A stretch of DNA of 14,889 nucleotides from JBFWWW01 sp050245975 (GTDB taxonomy: Bacteria > Pseudomonadota > Alphaproteobacteria > Rhizobiales > Hyphomicrobiaceae). Shown here in pieces: positions 5,771 to 14,737 of the stretch (within the stretch, counting starts at the first letter, position 1; each line of letters starts with the position of its first letter). Made by a program: the position numbers and the translations under genes. A model generated the notes under the pieces. It worked only from the letters and a program-made list of their open reading frames with translations, had not been told where the DNA came from and made no database searches. The stretch covers positions 1 through 14,889 of the forward strand of contig JBFWWW010000084.1 in NCBI GenBank assembly GCA_050245975.1, in the 5' to 3' direction.

Positions 5771-7384
5771 TCAGACGACGACGGTCGCGCCGCTTTTCAT
5801 CAGCTTGTAGTTGATGCTGTCGAGCAGCGCCTCGAAGCTGGCATCGACGATATTGGGCGATACGCCGACGGTGAACCAGCGCTCGCCGGTCGCCCGGTCG
5901 CGGCTCTCGATCAGCACGCGCGTCACCGCCTCCGTGCCGCCCGTGAGGATGCGCACCTTGTAGTCGGCAAGCTCCACGTCCTCGATGTAGCGCTGATAGC
6001 GTCCCAGGTCCTTGCGCAGCGCCTGGTCGAGCGCGTTGACCGGGCCGTTGCCCTCGGCGACCGACCAGACCGGCGCATCCTCGCCCGTGACGTAGACCTT
6101 GACCGTCGCCTCCGACACCGTCACCAGCGCGCCCATCGCGTTGTGACGCTTCTCGACCATGACGCGGAAGCTGTCGACCTCGAAGTAGCGCGGCACCTCG
6201 CCCAGCAGCCGCCGCGCCAGCAGCTCGAACGACGCGTCCGCCCCTTCGTAGGCATAACCCACCGCTTCGCGTGCCTTCACCTCCTCCAGCAGCCGGGCAA
6301 CCCGTGCATCGTCGCGGTTGAACGGGACGCCCAGCCGCTCCAGCTCGTACACGAGGTTCGACTTGCCGGCCTGGTCGGACACCAGCACGCGGCGGCGGTT
6401 GCCGACGCTTTCGGGCGCGACGTGTTCGTAGGTCTGCGGCTCCTTCAGGATCGCGGACGCATGGATGCCGGCCTTGGTGGCAAAGGCCGCCTCGCCCACG
6501 TAGGGCGCCTGCCGGTCCGGCGCGCGGTTGAGCACCTCGTCCAGCACCCGGCTCGCATGCGTGATGCGCACCAGCCGCTGCGGCGTCACTCCGGTCTCGA
6601 AACGATCCGCGAATTCGGGCTTCAGCAGCAGCGTCGGAATGATCGACGTCAGATTGGCATTGCCGCAGCGTTCGCCCAGGCCATTGAGCGTGCCCTGGAT
6701 CTGGCGGCATCCCGCCTGCACGGCGGCCAGCGTGTTGGCGACCGCATTCTCCGTGTCGTTGTGCGTATGTATGCCGAGATGCGTGCCGGGCACATGGCGC
6801 ACGACATCGGCGACGATGGCCGCGACCTCGTGCGGCAGCGTCCCGCCGTTCGTATCGCACAGCACGACCCAGCGCGCGCCCGCCTTGTGCGCGGCGGTCG
6901 CCACCGCCAGCGCATAGGCGCGGTTGCCCTTGTAGCCGTCGAAGAAATGCTCGCAGTCGATCATCGCCTCGCGGCCGGACGCGGCGACCGCCTCGACCGA
7001 CTGCGTCACGCCGTCGATGTTCTCCTCGTTGGAGATGCCGAGCGCCACGCGCACGTGATAATCCCACGCCTTGGCGACAAGGCAGATGGCGTCGGCCTTC
7101 GATTGCAGGATGGCCTGGAATCCCGGATCGTTGGACGCCGAGCGCCCTGCCCGTTTCGTCATTCCGAATGCCGTGAACCGGGCATTGGCGAACGGAGGAC
7201 GGGACGCGAAGAACGCCGTATCGGTGACATTGGCGCCCGGGTAGCCCCCCTCGATGTAGTCGAGGCCGAGCTCGTCGAGCGTGCGCGAGATGAGCTGCTT
7301 GTCCTCGATGCTGAAATCGACGCCCGTCGTCTGCGCGCCGTCGCGCAGCGTCGTGTCGAAGAGGTAGAGGCGTTCGCGCGTCAT
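5771..7384 (-). CDS. cimA: citramalate synthase
   Basis: This protein (537 residues from the chosen start) condenses acetyl-CoA with pyruvate to (R)-citramalate, the first step of the threonine-independent route to 2-oxobutyrate and isoleucine. It belongs to the DRE-TIM metallolyase family: FDTTLRDGAQTTG lies at the start with Arg14-Asp15, HTHND gives the metal-binding His206 and His208, CDTNGG precedes it, and NGLGERCGNANL follows. The block DCEHFFDGYKGN and the overall length (about 530) are typical of the long CimA type rather than 2-isopropylmalate synthase. The C-terminal part (from about residue 390) is the regulatory LeuA-dimer domain. I chose the ATG at 7384 because it forms an ATGA overlap with the preceding gene's stop and starts like homologues; ATG at 7408 would add 8 residues. 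It is convergent with meaB, with only 6 bases between stops. Confidence 0.93.
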   Translation of the reverse strand: MTRERLYLFDTTLRDGAQTTGVDFSIEDKQLISRTLDELGLDYIEGGYPGANVTDTAFFASRPPFANARFTAFGMTKRAGRSASNDPGFQAILQSKADAICLVAKAWDYHVRVALGISNEENIDGVTQSVEAVAASGREAMIDCEHFFDGYKGNRAYALAVATAAHKAGARWVVLCDTNGGTLPHEVAAIVADVVRHVPGTHLGIHTHNDTENAVANTLAAVQAGCRQIQGTLNGLGERCGNANLTSIIPTLLLKPEFADRFETGVTPQRLVRITHASRVLDEVLNRAPDRQAPYVGEAAFATKAGIHASAILKEPQTYEHVAPESVGNRRRVLVSDQAGKSNLVYELERLGVPFNRDDARVARLLEEVKAREAVGYAYEGADASFELLARRLLGEVPRYFEVDSFRVMVEKRHNAMGALVTVSEATVKVYVTGEDAPVWSVAEGNGPVNALDQALRKDLGRYQRYIEDVELADYKVRILTGGTEAVTRVLIESRDRATGERWFTVGVSPNIVDASFEALLDSINYKLMKSGATVVV

Positions 7385-7853
7385 GGCCGTGCGTCCGGGT
7401 TGGGCCACGCATCCGTGTCGTGGTCGGGATGCTGGCAGGAGACGATCGCGGCGTAATAGCCGGCAATCTTCGCCTGCTCGGCCTCGGAGCGGCCGGGCAA
7501 GGCGGCGAGCGCGCCGACCCAGGGCAGTTGCCCCTCCGGCGAGACCTGGATCACGGGCGCGATGTCGGCCGGGTCATCGAAGGTGCAGATCGCCACCTCG
7601 ACGATGCCCTTCGGCTCGAAGGTCAGCGGCGTGCCGCAGTCGGCGCAGAACCCGCGCCGCACCTTGTTGGAGCTCTGGAAGTATTTCGGCGCCCCGCGCG
7701 TCCACGCGAGATCGCGCGCGGTCACGAGCGGCGCGCCGATGTTGCCGAAGGCCTTCTGGCACATGCGGCAGTAGCACATGGAGGCGCGCCCGAGCCGGGA
7801 GACGGCATAGCGCACGGCGCCGCACTGGCAGCCGCCTGTCCGCCGCACATAGC

Positions 7854-7857
<4 letters not shown>
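7381..7857 (-). CDS. GFA family zinc-binding protein (glutathione-dependent formaldehyde-activating enzyme-like)
   Basis: This 158-residue small zinc protein of the GFA/CENP-V fold shows the full cysteine pattern: C10-x-C12 in GGCQCGAVRY, C28-x-C30-x-x-C33 in CYCRMCQ and C71-x-x-C74 in FCADCGTPL. These bind two zinc ions. The founding member binds glutathione and speeds formation of S-hydroxymethylglutathione, but most relatives have no known substrate, so only the family is called. Its start overlaps the cysS stop by 4 bases (ATGA) and its stop overlaps the cimA start in the same way, placing it inside a co-translated cysS-gfa-cimA unit. The C-terminal tail after about residue 140 is polar and probably disordered. 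Confidence 0.9.
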
Positions 7858-9356
<1,499 letters not shown>

Positions 9357-9441
9357 CGGCCAACGTCCCCTGCCCGGGCTGGGCGGGATCGTTTCACTGG
9401 CTCCGTATCAGGGCAAGGAAGCGGGCCGCGCGCCAGCCGGT

Positions 9442-9453
9442 CGAGCTAGCTCG
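9442..9453. repeat. 12-base perfect palindrome in the cysS leader
   Basis: CGAGCTAGCTCG is fully self-complementary. It lies between the predicted cysS promoter and start codon, so it could be an operator or a short RNA hairpin. No regulator is known for it, and chance is possible in GC-rich DNA. Confidence 0.35.
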
Positions 9454-9518
9454 GAATAACGATCATGCCGCACGAGGTGTTGACGGCGGGTTTCGGCGCT
9501 TCGGTCAGCATGGCCGGC

Positions 9519-9547
9519 GTTATCCTTGGTTTGCTCAAGCCCGTCAA
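9519..9547 (-). promoter_or_regulatory. cysS: putative sigma70-type promoter for cysS
   Basis: On the minus strand TTGACG (9547-9542) is followed by a 17-base spacer and GATAAC (9524-9519). These match the consensus at 5/6 and 4/6 with ideal spacing. Transcription would start near 9512, giving a leader of about 155 bases before the cysS ATG at 9356. Confidence 0.45.
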
Positions 9548-9623
9548 GGCGCGCCCGCCGGCTCTCGCCGCGCGCGGTAAATATCGGCTTTTGCACAGGG
9601 ACTTCCGCCGCAATTGCGCTGCA

Positions 9624-9651
9624 TTGACCCTCTACCGACAACCCCAATAGA
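9624..9651 (+). promoter_or_regulatory. putative promoter for the DUF2865 gene
   Basis: TTGACC (9624-9629) matches -35 at 5/6; AATAGA (9646-9651), 16 bases later, is a weak -10. The predicted start of transcription is about 50 bases before the chosen ATG at 9710. Confidence 0.3.
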
Positions 9652-9709
9652 GTCCGGATTTGGCATGGGATTCGGGGTGCAATCCCAGGGAGAGGACCAG
9701 GCTCTCGGC

Positions 9710-10804
9710 ATGCTGTCGCATCGTTCGCGCGCTGATCGCACGCTCTGGCGTATCCTGACGCTTGTCGCGGCGCTGGGCGTTGCGGTTGTTTTGCCGGTGG
9801 CAAGCGCATTCGCGCAAGGCTGGTGGCCGTGGTCGCAGGAACAGCCGCGCCGTCCGCCGCCGGTGCCGCGCGAGCCGGTCTACCGCCCCGACGCGCCCCC
9901 GCCGCCCGGCTATGCCGCGCCGCCCGGTGCAGCCCAGCGCGGCGTCAGCAATATCTGCCTGCAGCTCGAGCAGCGCCTCGTTGCCGAAACCCAGGGCACG
10001 GGCCAGCAGGCGCAGATGCTGCCGCAGATCGAAGCCCAGATCAGGCAGGCCGATCAGCAGTTCCGCGCTGCCCGCGCCGAACTCGACCGCCGCGACTGCT
10101 ACGACACGTTCCTCTTCGCGCGCAGCCTGCGCCAGTCCCCCATGTGTGTGCGCATCGCCAACGACATGGAGGCCGCCAAGCGGCGGCTCGCCGATCTCGA
10201 CTCCCAGCGCCAGCAGATCGTGGGCTCGCGCGGCCGGTCCTATCAGGACGACATCATCCGCGAGCTGGCGCGCAACGGCTGCGGCCCGCAGTACACCCAG
10301 GAAGCGCGCCGGCGCGATGCCGCCAACAATCCCTTCTCGTCGCTCTGGCAGGATGACGAGGACGGACCGCGGCCGGGCGGCGCCAACGAGTGGAACACCC
10401 TGCCGTTCGCCACCTATCGCACGGTGTGCGTGCGCATGTGCGACGGCTTCTATTTCCCGGTCAGCTTCTCGACCCTGCCGAACCACTTCCAGCGCGATGC
10501 CGATGCCTGCCAGTCCCGCTGCGCGGCGCCCTCCGAGCTCTTCTACTACCAGAACCCCGGCGGGGCGATGGAGCAGGCCGTGTCCGCCCGCACGCAGCAG
10601 CCCTACAGCAGCCTGAAGACGGCATTCCGCTATCGCAAGGAGTTCGTACAGGGCTGCTCCTGCAAGCAGGCCGAATATTCGCCCCAGCCGGCCGACAAGA
10701 AGGCCGACGCCGGCGGCCCCTCGCAAACGCTGGCCGCCGCACCCGGCAGCCCGCCGCAAAGCCTGCCGCCTCGCCTGTTCGGCCAGGCGCCCCGGCAGCC
10801 GTGA
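9710..10804 (+). CDS. DUF2865 domain-containing periplasmic protein
   Basis: This 364-residue exported protein of unknown function begins with a clear signal peptide: an Arg-rich n-region, hydrophobic residues about 16-31 and ASAFAQ with probable cleavage after Ala35. A Pro-rich linker (about 47-76) follows, then a Gln/Ala/Arg-rich helical, probably coiled-coil region (about 81-172), then the DUF2865 domain from about residue 230. The domain shows YRTVCVRMCDGFYFPVSF (from 236), CQSRC, AFRYR and CSC near 316-318. The many paired cysteines suggest disulfides in the periplasm. I chose ATG 9710 because the signal peptide then starts properly. In-frame starts at 9614 and 9665 would put an odd 15-32-residue extension before it. 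A purine-rich AGGGAGAGGA lies 13 bases upstream, rather far. A stop-codon hairpin and a GNAT gene follow. Confidence 0.85.
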   Translation: MLSHRSRADRTLWRILTLVAALGVAVVLPVASAFAQGWWPWSQEQPRRPPPVPREPVYRPDAPPPPGYAAPPGAAQRGVSNICLQLEQRLVAETQGTGQQAQMLPQIEAQIRQADQQFRAARAELDRRDCYDTFLFARSLRQSPMCVRIANDMEAAKRRLADLDSQRQQIVGSRGRSYQDDIIRELARNGCGPQYTQEARRRDAANNPFSSLWQDDEDGPRPGGANEWNTLPFATYRTVCVRMCDGFYFPVSFSTLPNHFQRDADACQSRCAAPSELFYYQNPGGAMEQAVSARTQQPYSSLKTAFRYRKEFVQGCSCKQAEYSPQPADKKADAGGPSQTLAAAPGSPPQSLPPRLFGQAPRQP

Positions 10805-10820
10805 TGGGCGCCACCCATCA
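10802..10820 (+). terminator. short hairpin overlapping the DUF2865 stop codon, possible weak terminator
   Basis: TGATGGG (10802-10808) and CCCATCA (10814-10820) form a perfect 7-base stem with a 5-base loop. It begins at the TGA stop and is followed by TCCCCTTTC. The stem is short and the T-run poor, so it may only attenuate transcription into the GNAT gene. Confidence 0.35.
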
Positions 10821-10885
10821 TCCCCTTTCGCCTCGGACGCCTGTCCGCGTCAGTCCCGTCTCGATCGCCGTCGCCGGAGCCTGCC

Positions 10886-11482
10886 ATGGCGACTGACGAC
10901 AGACCTGCGCCCAAGGCCGACCTGGCGTCCGCGCTCACTGTCAGGCGCATCGGCGTCGATGACTTCGCCGACGTGCGCTACATCCATACGACCGCGCTCC
11001 GCGCTTTCGCGTCCGATGTTCTCACCGACGAGGAAATCGGCAGCCTGGCCGCGCGGATTCAGGATCCCGAGTTCATCACCGACCTGCTGCGCGGTGAATT
11101 TTACGGCGCCTGGCTGACCGGACGCCTCGTGGCGACTGCCGCATTCCTGCCTGTCAGCGACGGCACGCGCACCACGCGCATCGAGGCGCTCGCCGTCGAT
11201 CCTCTTTATGCGCGGGCCGGCATCGGCAGCCACATGCTGGCCGACATGGAGCGGCGGGCGACGGAGGCCGGCGCCGCCCGCCTCACCGTTCGTACCACCG
11301 CCAACGCCGTACCCTTCTACGAGCGGCAAGGCTACGGCGTGGCCGCGCAGGGAATGCATCACCTGGGCGGGATACTGGCATCGATACCGGTGACGTTTCT
11401 TGCGAAGGCAGTCGGGCAGACCTCGGCTCAGGCCGATGCGCAGGGGATGCCGCCGCCGGTCATCAAGCGCGCGCGCCCCTGA
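10886..11482 (+). CDS. GNAT family N-acetyltransferase
   Basis: This 198-residue protein has the GNAT fold, which transfers acetyl from acetyl-CoA to an amine. Motif A is clear as ALAVDPLYARAGIGSHML, with the pyrophosphate-binding loop R110-A-G-I-G114, and motif B as NAVPFYERQGYGV (140-152), which holds the usual catalytic-region Tyr. The substrate is unknown. A GGAG site 6 bases before ATG 10886 supports the start. It lies 81 bases after the DUF2865 gene on the same strand and may share its transcript. Its last 20 bases overlap the end of gltX, which runs the other way. The C-terminal 40 residues after the fold are low in structure. Confidence 0.9.
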   Translation: MATDDRPAPKADLASALTVRRIGVDDFADVRYIHTTALRAFASDVLTDEEIGSLAARIQDPEFITDLLRGEFYGAWLTGRLVATAAFLPVSDGTRTTRIEALAVDPLYARAGIGSHMLADMERRATEAGAARLTVRTTANAVPFYERQGYGVAAQGMHHLGGILASIPVTFLAKAVGQTSAQADAQGMPPPVIKRARP

Positions 11483-12833
11483 GGCGGGAAAGCGCCCGTT
11501 CCCGCCCCATCAGCGGCAGCAAGACCTTCAACTCAGGTCCGGCTTCGCGCCCGGTGAGCGCCAGGCGCAGCGGATGGTAGAGCGCCCGCCCCTTCCTGCC
11601 CGTTCTCGCCGCCACTTGCGCCGTCCAACTTGCCCAAGTCGTTTCGTTCCACGGTTCGTCCGGCAGGACGTCGGCTGCGGCGGCAAGCAGCGCCTCCTCC
11701 TCGATGATGGGCGCGATCTCGCCCGCCACCACCTGCCACCAGTCCTTCGCGTCCTGCAGCACGGTGAGGTTTCCTCTGACCGCGGTCCAGAATGCGGCAT
11801 CCCCGCCGACGCCCATGGCCTGCAGCCGGCTTTCGACCTTTGCGTAGTCCATCCCGTGCAGCAGCCGGCCGTTCAACATTCTCAACTGGTCGATATCGAA
11901 ACGTGCCGGTGTCCGCGAGAGCTTCGCGAAGTCGAACAGCGCCTCCAATTCCCTGATGTCGGCGTGTGCCGCCAGCGGCTCCGACGTGCCGATCAGCGCC
12001 GCGTGGCTGACGATCGCCATCGGCTCGAGCCCATCCTCGCGCAGCCGCTCCAGCGACAGCGAGCCCATGCGCTTCGACAGAGCCTTGCCGTCGACGTCCA
12101 CCAGCAGTCCATGATGCGCGAATGCGGGCGGACTGGCGCCCAGCGCCTCGAAGATCTGGATCTGCACGCCGGTATTGGTGACGTGGTCCTCGCCGCGAAT
12201 GACGTGCGTGATGCCGAAATCGATATCGTCCACGACGCTGCTGAAGGTGTAGAGGCACGTGCCGTCGACCCGGATCAGCACCGGGTCGGACAGGGAGCTG
12301 ATATCCACGGACTGATCGGCGCGGACGAGGTCGTTCCAGTGCACCAGTGTGGGCACCGGCTTGCCCGCACCGCCCGGATCGGCATTGGCGAGCAGAAAGC
12401 GCCAATGCGGACGCCGGCCTTCGGCCTCGTACTGCCGCCGCTGCTCGTCGGTCAGACGCAGCGCCTCGCGATCATAGAGCGGCGGCAGATGGCGCAGCGC
12501 CTGGCTGCGGCGCTTCCGCTCCAGCTCCTCCTCGGTCTCGTAGCAGGGGTAGAGCCGGCCAGCCGCCTTCAGCACCGCCGCCGCTTCCGCGTAGCGCGCC
12601 GTGCGCAGCGCCTGCCGTTCCTCGCGATCCCAGACGAGGCCGAGCCACGCAAGATCGCGCCTGATGTCGTCTGCATAGGCCTCGGTCACGCGTTCCGCGT
12701 CCGTATCGTCGAGCCGCAGCACGACGCTGCCGCCGTTCTTGCGCGCGAACAGCCAGTTGAGCACGGCCGTTCGGACGTTGCCGATGTGAAGCCGGCCGGT
12801 GGGACTGGGCGCAAAGCGGACAACGGGCGTCAT
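11463..12833 (-). CDS. gltX: glutamate--tRNA ligase
   Basis: This 456-residue class I synthetase attaches glutamate to tRNA(Glu), and in alphaproteobacteria lacking GlnRS often also misacylates tRNA(Gln) for GatCAB. It has FAPSPTGRLHIGN (His16-Ile-Gly-Asn19), VIRGEDHVTNTG (211-222) and the KMSKS-equivalent ALSKR (251-255) followed by MGSLSL. That last variant is typical of one of the two GltX forms seen in this class. No CxC zinc motif is seen. The helical anticodon-binding part follows and the length is normal. Motifs do not settle whether it is discriminating or not. It lies 46 bases downstream of nadE on the same strand and is probably co-transcribed with it. Its 3' end overlaps the convergent GNAT gene by 20 bases. 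Confidence 0.95.
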   Translation of the reverse strand: MTPVVRFAPSPTGRLHIGNVRTAVLNWLFARKNGGSVVLRLDDTDAERVTEAYADDIRRDLAWLGLVWDREERQALRTARYAEAAAVLKAAGRLYPCYETEEELERKRRSQALRHLPPLYDREALRLTDEQRRQYEAEGRRPHWRFLLANADPGGAGKPVPTLVHWNDLVRADQSVDISSLSDPVLIRVDGTCLYTFSSVVDDIDFGITHVIRGEDHVTNTGVQIQIFEALGASPPAFAHHGLLVDVDGKALSKRMGSLSLERLREDGLEPMAIVSHAALIGTSEPLAAHADIRELEALFDFAKLSRTPARFDIDQLRMLNGRLLHGMDYAKVESRLQAMGVGGDAAFWTAVRGNLTVLQDAKDWWQVVAGEIAPIIEEEALLAAAADVLPDEPWNETTWASWTAQVAARTGRKGRALYHPLRLALTGREAGPELKVLLPLMGRERALSRLRGARA

Positions 12834-12879
12834 GGATCGGACTTTTCGATTGGCAGGACTTCAAGCGCGTCGTGATGGT

Positions 12880-14595
12880 TCAACCGGTTTTGGCACTGGC
12901 CGGTCTGGCCGCCGCGCCTTCCGTCAGGGTCTCGCGGAACTTGTTCGTGATGGGATAGCGCCGGTCACGTCCGAAGTTGCGTTGCGATATCTTGACGCCC
13001 GGTGCGGCCTGCCGGCGCTTGTACTCGGCCAGATAGAGCAGACGTTCCACCTTCTTGACTGTTTCAACCGCATGTCCGCGCGCCACGATCTCGCCGAGCG
13101 GCATCTCATGCTCGACAAGGCAGGCGAGAATGTCGTCGAGCACGGCATAAGGCGGCAGCGAATCCTGGTCCGTCTGGTTCTCGCGCAGCTCCGCCGTGGG
13201 CGCCTTGGTCAGGATATTGTCCGGGATGACGACGCCCGACGGTCCCTTGCCGCCCGCCGGCACGTGCCCGTTGCGCCAGCCCGCCAACCGGTAGACTTCA
13301 AGCTTGTAGAGATCCTTGATCGGGTTGAACCCGCCGTTCATGTCGCCATAGAGCGTGGCATAGCCGACCGACATCTCGCTCTTGTTGCCGGTCGTCAGCA
13401 CCATGGCACCGAACTTGTTGGAGATCGCCATCAGCGTCGAGCCGCGCACGCGGCTCTGGATGTTCTCTTCGGTGATGTCCCGCTCGCGCCCTTCGAACAT
13501 GGGCGCCAGCATGCGGTAGAGGCCATCGACTGCCGGCGCGATATCGACCGTATCGTAGCGCACGCCCAGCGCCTTGGCGCACGCCGCCGCATCCTCGAGG
13601 CTCGCCGCGGACGTGAACCGGTAGGGCAGCATCACGCAATGGACCCGCGCCGGTCCCAGCGCATCGACCGCCATCGCCGCGACAAGCGCGCTGTCGATGC
13701 CGCCGGAGAGGCCAAGAACCACGCCGGGAAACCCGTTCTTGTCGACGTAGTCGCGCAGGCCGAGCGTGCAGGCCGCGTAGGCTGCCGCGTCGCCCTCCTC
13801 GACCGACGCTTTCTCCCCCGGCATGCACTGCCAGCGTCCGGCCTCCCGCCGCCACTCGGTGACGGCGACGATCTCCTGCCAGGCCGGCATCTGCACGGCC
13901 AGCGCCGCATCGGCATTGAGAACGAACGAGCCGCCGTCGAAGACCAGTTCGTCCTGCCCGCCCACCTGATTGAGATAGGCCATCGGCAGGCCGGTCTCCG
14001 TGATGCGCGCGACCGCGATGTTCAGGCGCACGTCGGGCTTCTTCCAGTCGAACGGCGAGCCGTTGGGAACGATGAGGATCTCCGCGCCCGTCTCGGCGAG
14101 ACACTCGCAGACCTCGTCCTTCCAGATGTCCTCGCAGATCGGAACGCCGAGGCGGACGCCGCGAAAGCCGATGGGCCCCGGCAGGGGGCCGGCGTCGAAA
14201 TTGCGTTTCTCGTCGAATACGCCGTAGTTGGGCAGGTCCACCTTGAAGCGGACACCGGCGACGACGCCGGCATCCAGCAGGACGACGGCATTGTAGACTT
14301 TGCCGTCCTCCGGCCACACGGTGCCGACGAGGATGCCGGGGCCGCCGTCGGCCGTTGCCGGGGCAAGCGATTCCGCCGCCGCCCGGGCAGCTGCGGCAAA
14401 CGCCGGCTTGCGCACAAGGTCCTCGGGCGGGTAGCCGGTCAGGAACAGCTCGGAGAAGACGACCAGATCGGCCCCCTTCTGCCGGGCGGTCTCGCGCGCC
14501 GCCTGCAGCCTGCGGACGTTGCCGGCGATGTCGCCCAGCACGGGATCGAGCTGGGCGAGCGCTATTCGCAAGCTATCTCTGGCCGTCTGTGTCAT
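12880..14595 (-). CDS. nadE: glutamine-dependent NAD+ synthase
   Basis: This 571-residue two-domain enzyme makes NAD+ from nicotinic acid adenine dinucleotide using ATP and ammonia from glutamine. The N-terminal nitrilase-type glutaminase has the triad Glu49 (in FSELFLTGYPPEDL), Lys118 (in FKVDLPNYGVFDEKRNF) and Cys154 (in VPICEDIW). The C-terminal synthetase has the ATP-binding P-loop S297-G-G-I-D-S302 and the downstream TTGNKSEMSVGYATLYGDM block. The length is that of the long glutamine-dependent form. No Shine-Dalgarno is visible before the ATG at 14595, and a -10-like TAGAAT lies right upstream, so the message may be leaderless. It is followed by gltX after 46 bases, probably in one transcript. 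Confidence 0.96.
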   Translation of the reverse strand: MTQTARDSLRIALAQLDPVLGDIAGNVRRLQAARETARQKGADLVVFSELFLTGYPPEDLVRKPAFAAAARAAAESLAPATADGGPGILVGTVWPEDGKVYNAVVLLDAGVVAGVRFKVDLPNYGVFDEKRNFDAGPLPGPIGFRGVRLGVPICEDIWKDEVCECLAETGAEILIVPNGSPFDWKKPDVRLNIAVARITETGLPMAYLNQVGGQDELVFDGGSFVLNADAALAVQMPAWQEIVAVTEWRREAGRWQCMPGEKASVEEGDAAAYAACTLGLRDYVDKNGFPGVVLGLSGGIDSALVAAMAVDALGPARVHCVMLPYRFTSAASLEDAAACAKALGVRYDTVDIAPAVDGLYRMLAPMFEGRERDITEENIQSRVRGSTLMAISNKFGAMVLTTGNKSEMSVGYATLYGDMNGGFNPIKDLYKLEVYRLAGWRNGHVPAGGKGPSGVVIPDNILTKAPTAELRENQTDQDSLPPYAVLDDILACLVEHEMPLGEIVARGHAVETVKKVERLLYLAEYKRRQAAPGVKISQRNFGRDRRYPITNKFRETLTEGAAARPASAKTG

Positions 14596-14601
14596 GGGCG
14601 A

Positions 14602-14607
14602 ATTCTA
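14602..14607 (-). promoter_or_regulatory. nadE: putative -10 element for nadE
   Basis: The minus strand reads TAGAAT (5/6 to TATAAT), ending 6 bases before the nadE ATG. Transcription would begin at or next to the start codon. No good -35 is seen at the usual distance. Confidence 0.3.
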
Positions 14608-14694
14608 ATTCAGCGTGGCCGCGGGGGATATGCCGAAGCGGCCGCCATCCCCGCCGCGCGTGGCCGCCATGTCGAAATTCACGGGGGCTAAGAC

Positions 14695-14725
14695 TGTCGG
14701 GACCGTCCAGCGGACGGCCCCGACA
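14695..14725 (-). terminator. strong hairpin after the class II DAHP synthase gene
   Basis: The arms 14695-14708 and 14712-14725 pair over 14 positions with one mismatch (A14702 against C14718) around an AGC loop. On the minus strand it starts 13 bases after the stop at 14738. The sequence after it (AGTCTTAG) lacks a proper T-run, so it may act with Rho or protect the 3' end rather than be a classic intrinsic terminator. Confidence 0.55.
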
Positions 14726-14737
14726 CGTCTGTGGTGT

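Larger units (their letters stand above)
9357..9709. other. 353-base divergent intergenic region between cysS and the DUF2865 gene
   Basis: It holds a good promoter candidate for cysS (9519-9547, minus), a 12-base perfect palindrome (9442-9453) in the cysS leader, a weaker promoter candidate for the DUF2865 gene (9624-9651, plus) and a short A+T-rich patch around 9578-9586. No tRNA-like or other RNA structure and no convincing small gene is seen. Confidence 0.6.

Noticed and set aside
6143..7456. A 437-codon open frame on the + strand opposite cimA
   Set aside because: It is the antisense of a clear citramalate synthase and has no recognisable domain.
9357..9512. A T-box-like or other riboswitch in the cysS leader
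   Set aside because: T-boxes belong mainly to Firmicutes, and no conserved element or specifier-loop structure could be seen; only a short palindrome is present.
9465..9650. A 61-codon + strand frame in the intergenic region before the DUF2865 gene
   Set aside because: It has no ribosome site and a basic, featureless product, and it overlaps the predicted cysS promoter. It is likely chance.
9614..9709. Upstream in-frame starts of the DUF2865 gene (ATG 9614 and 9665)
   Set aside because: They would put a polar extension before a normal signal peptide; ATG 9614 also lies upstream of the predicted promoter.
12799..14691. A 630-codon open frame on the + strand opposite nadE
   Set aside because: It is the antisense shadow of a complete, motif-bearing nadE. 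Its His/Arg-rich product resembles no family, and such frames are common opposite GC-rich genes.
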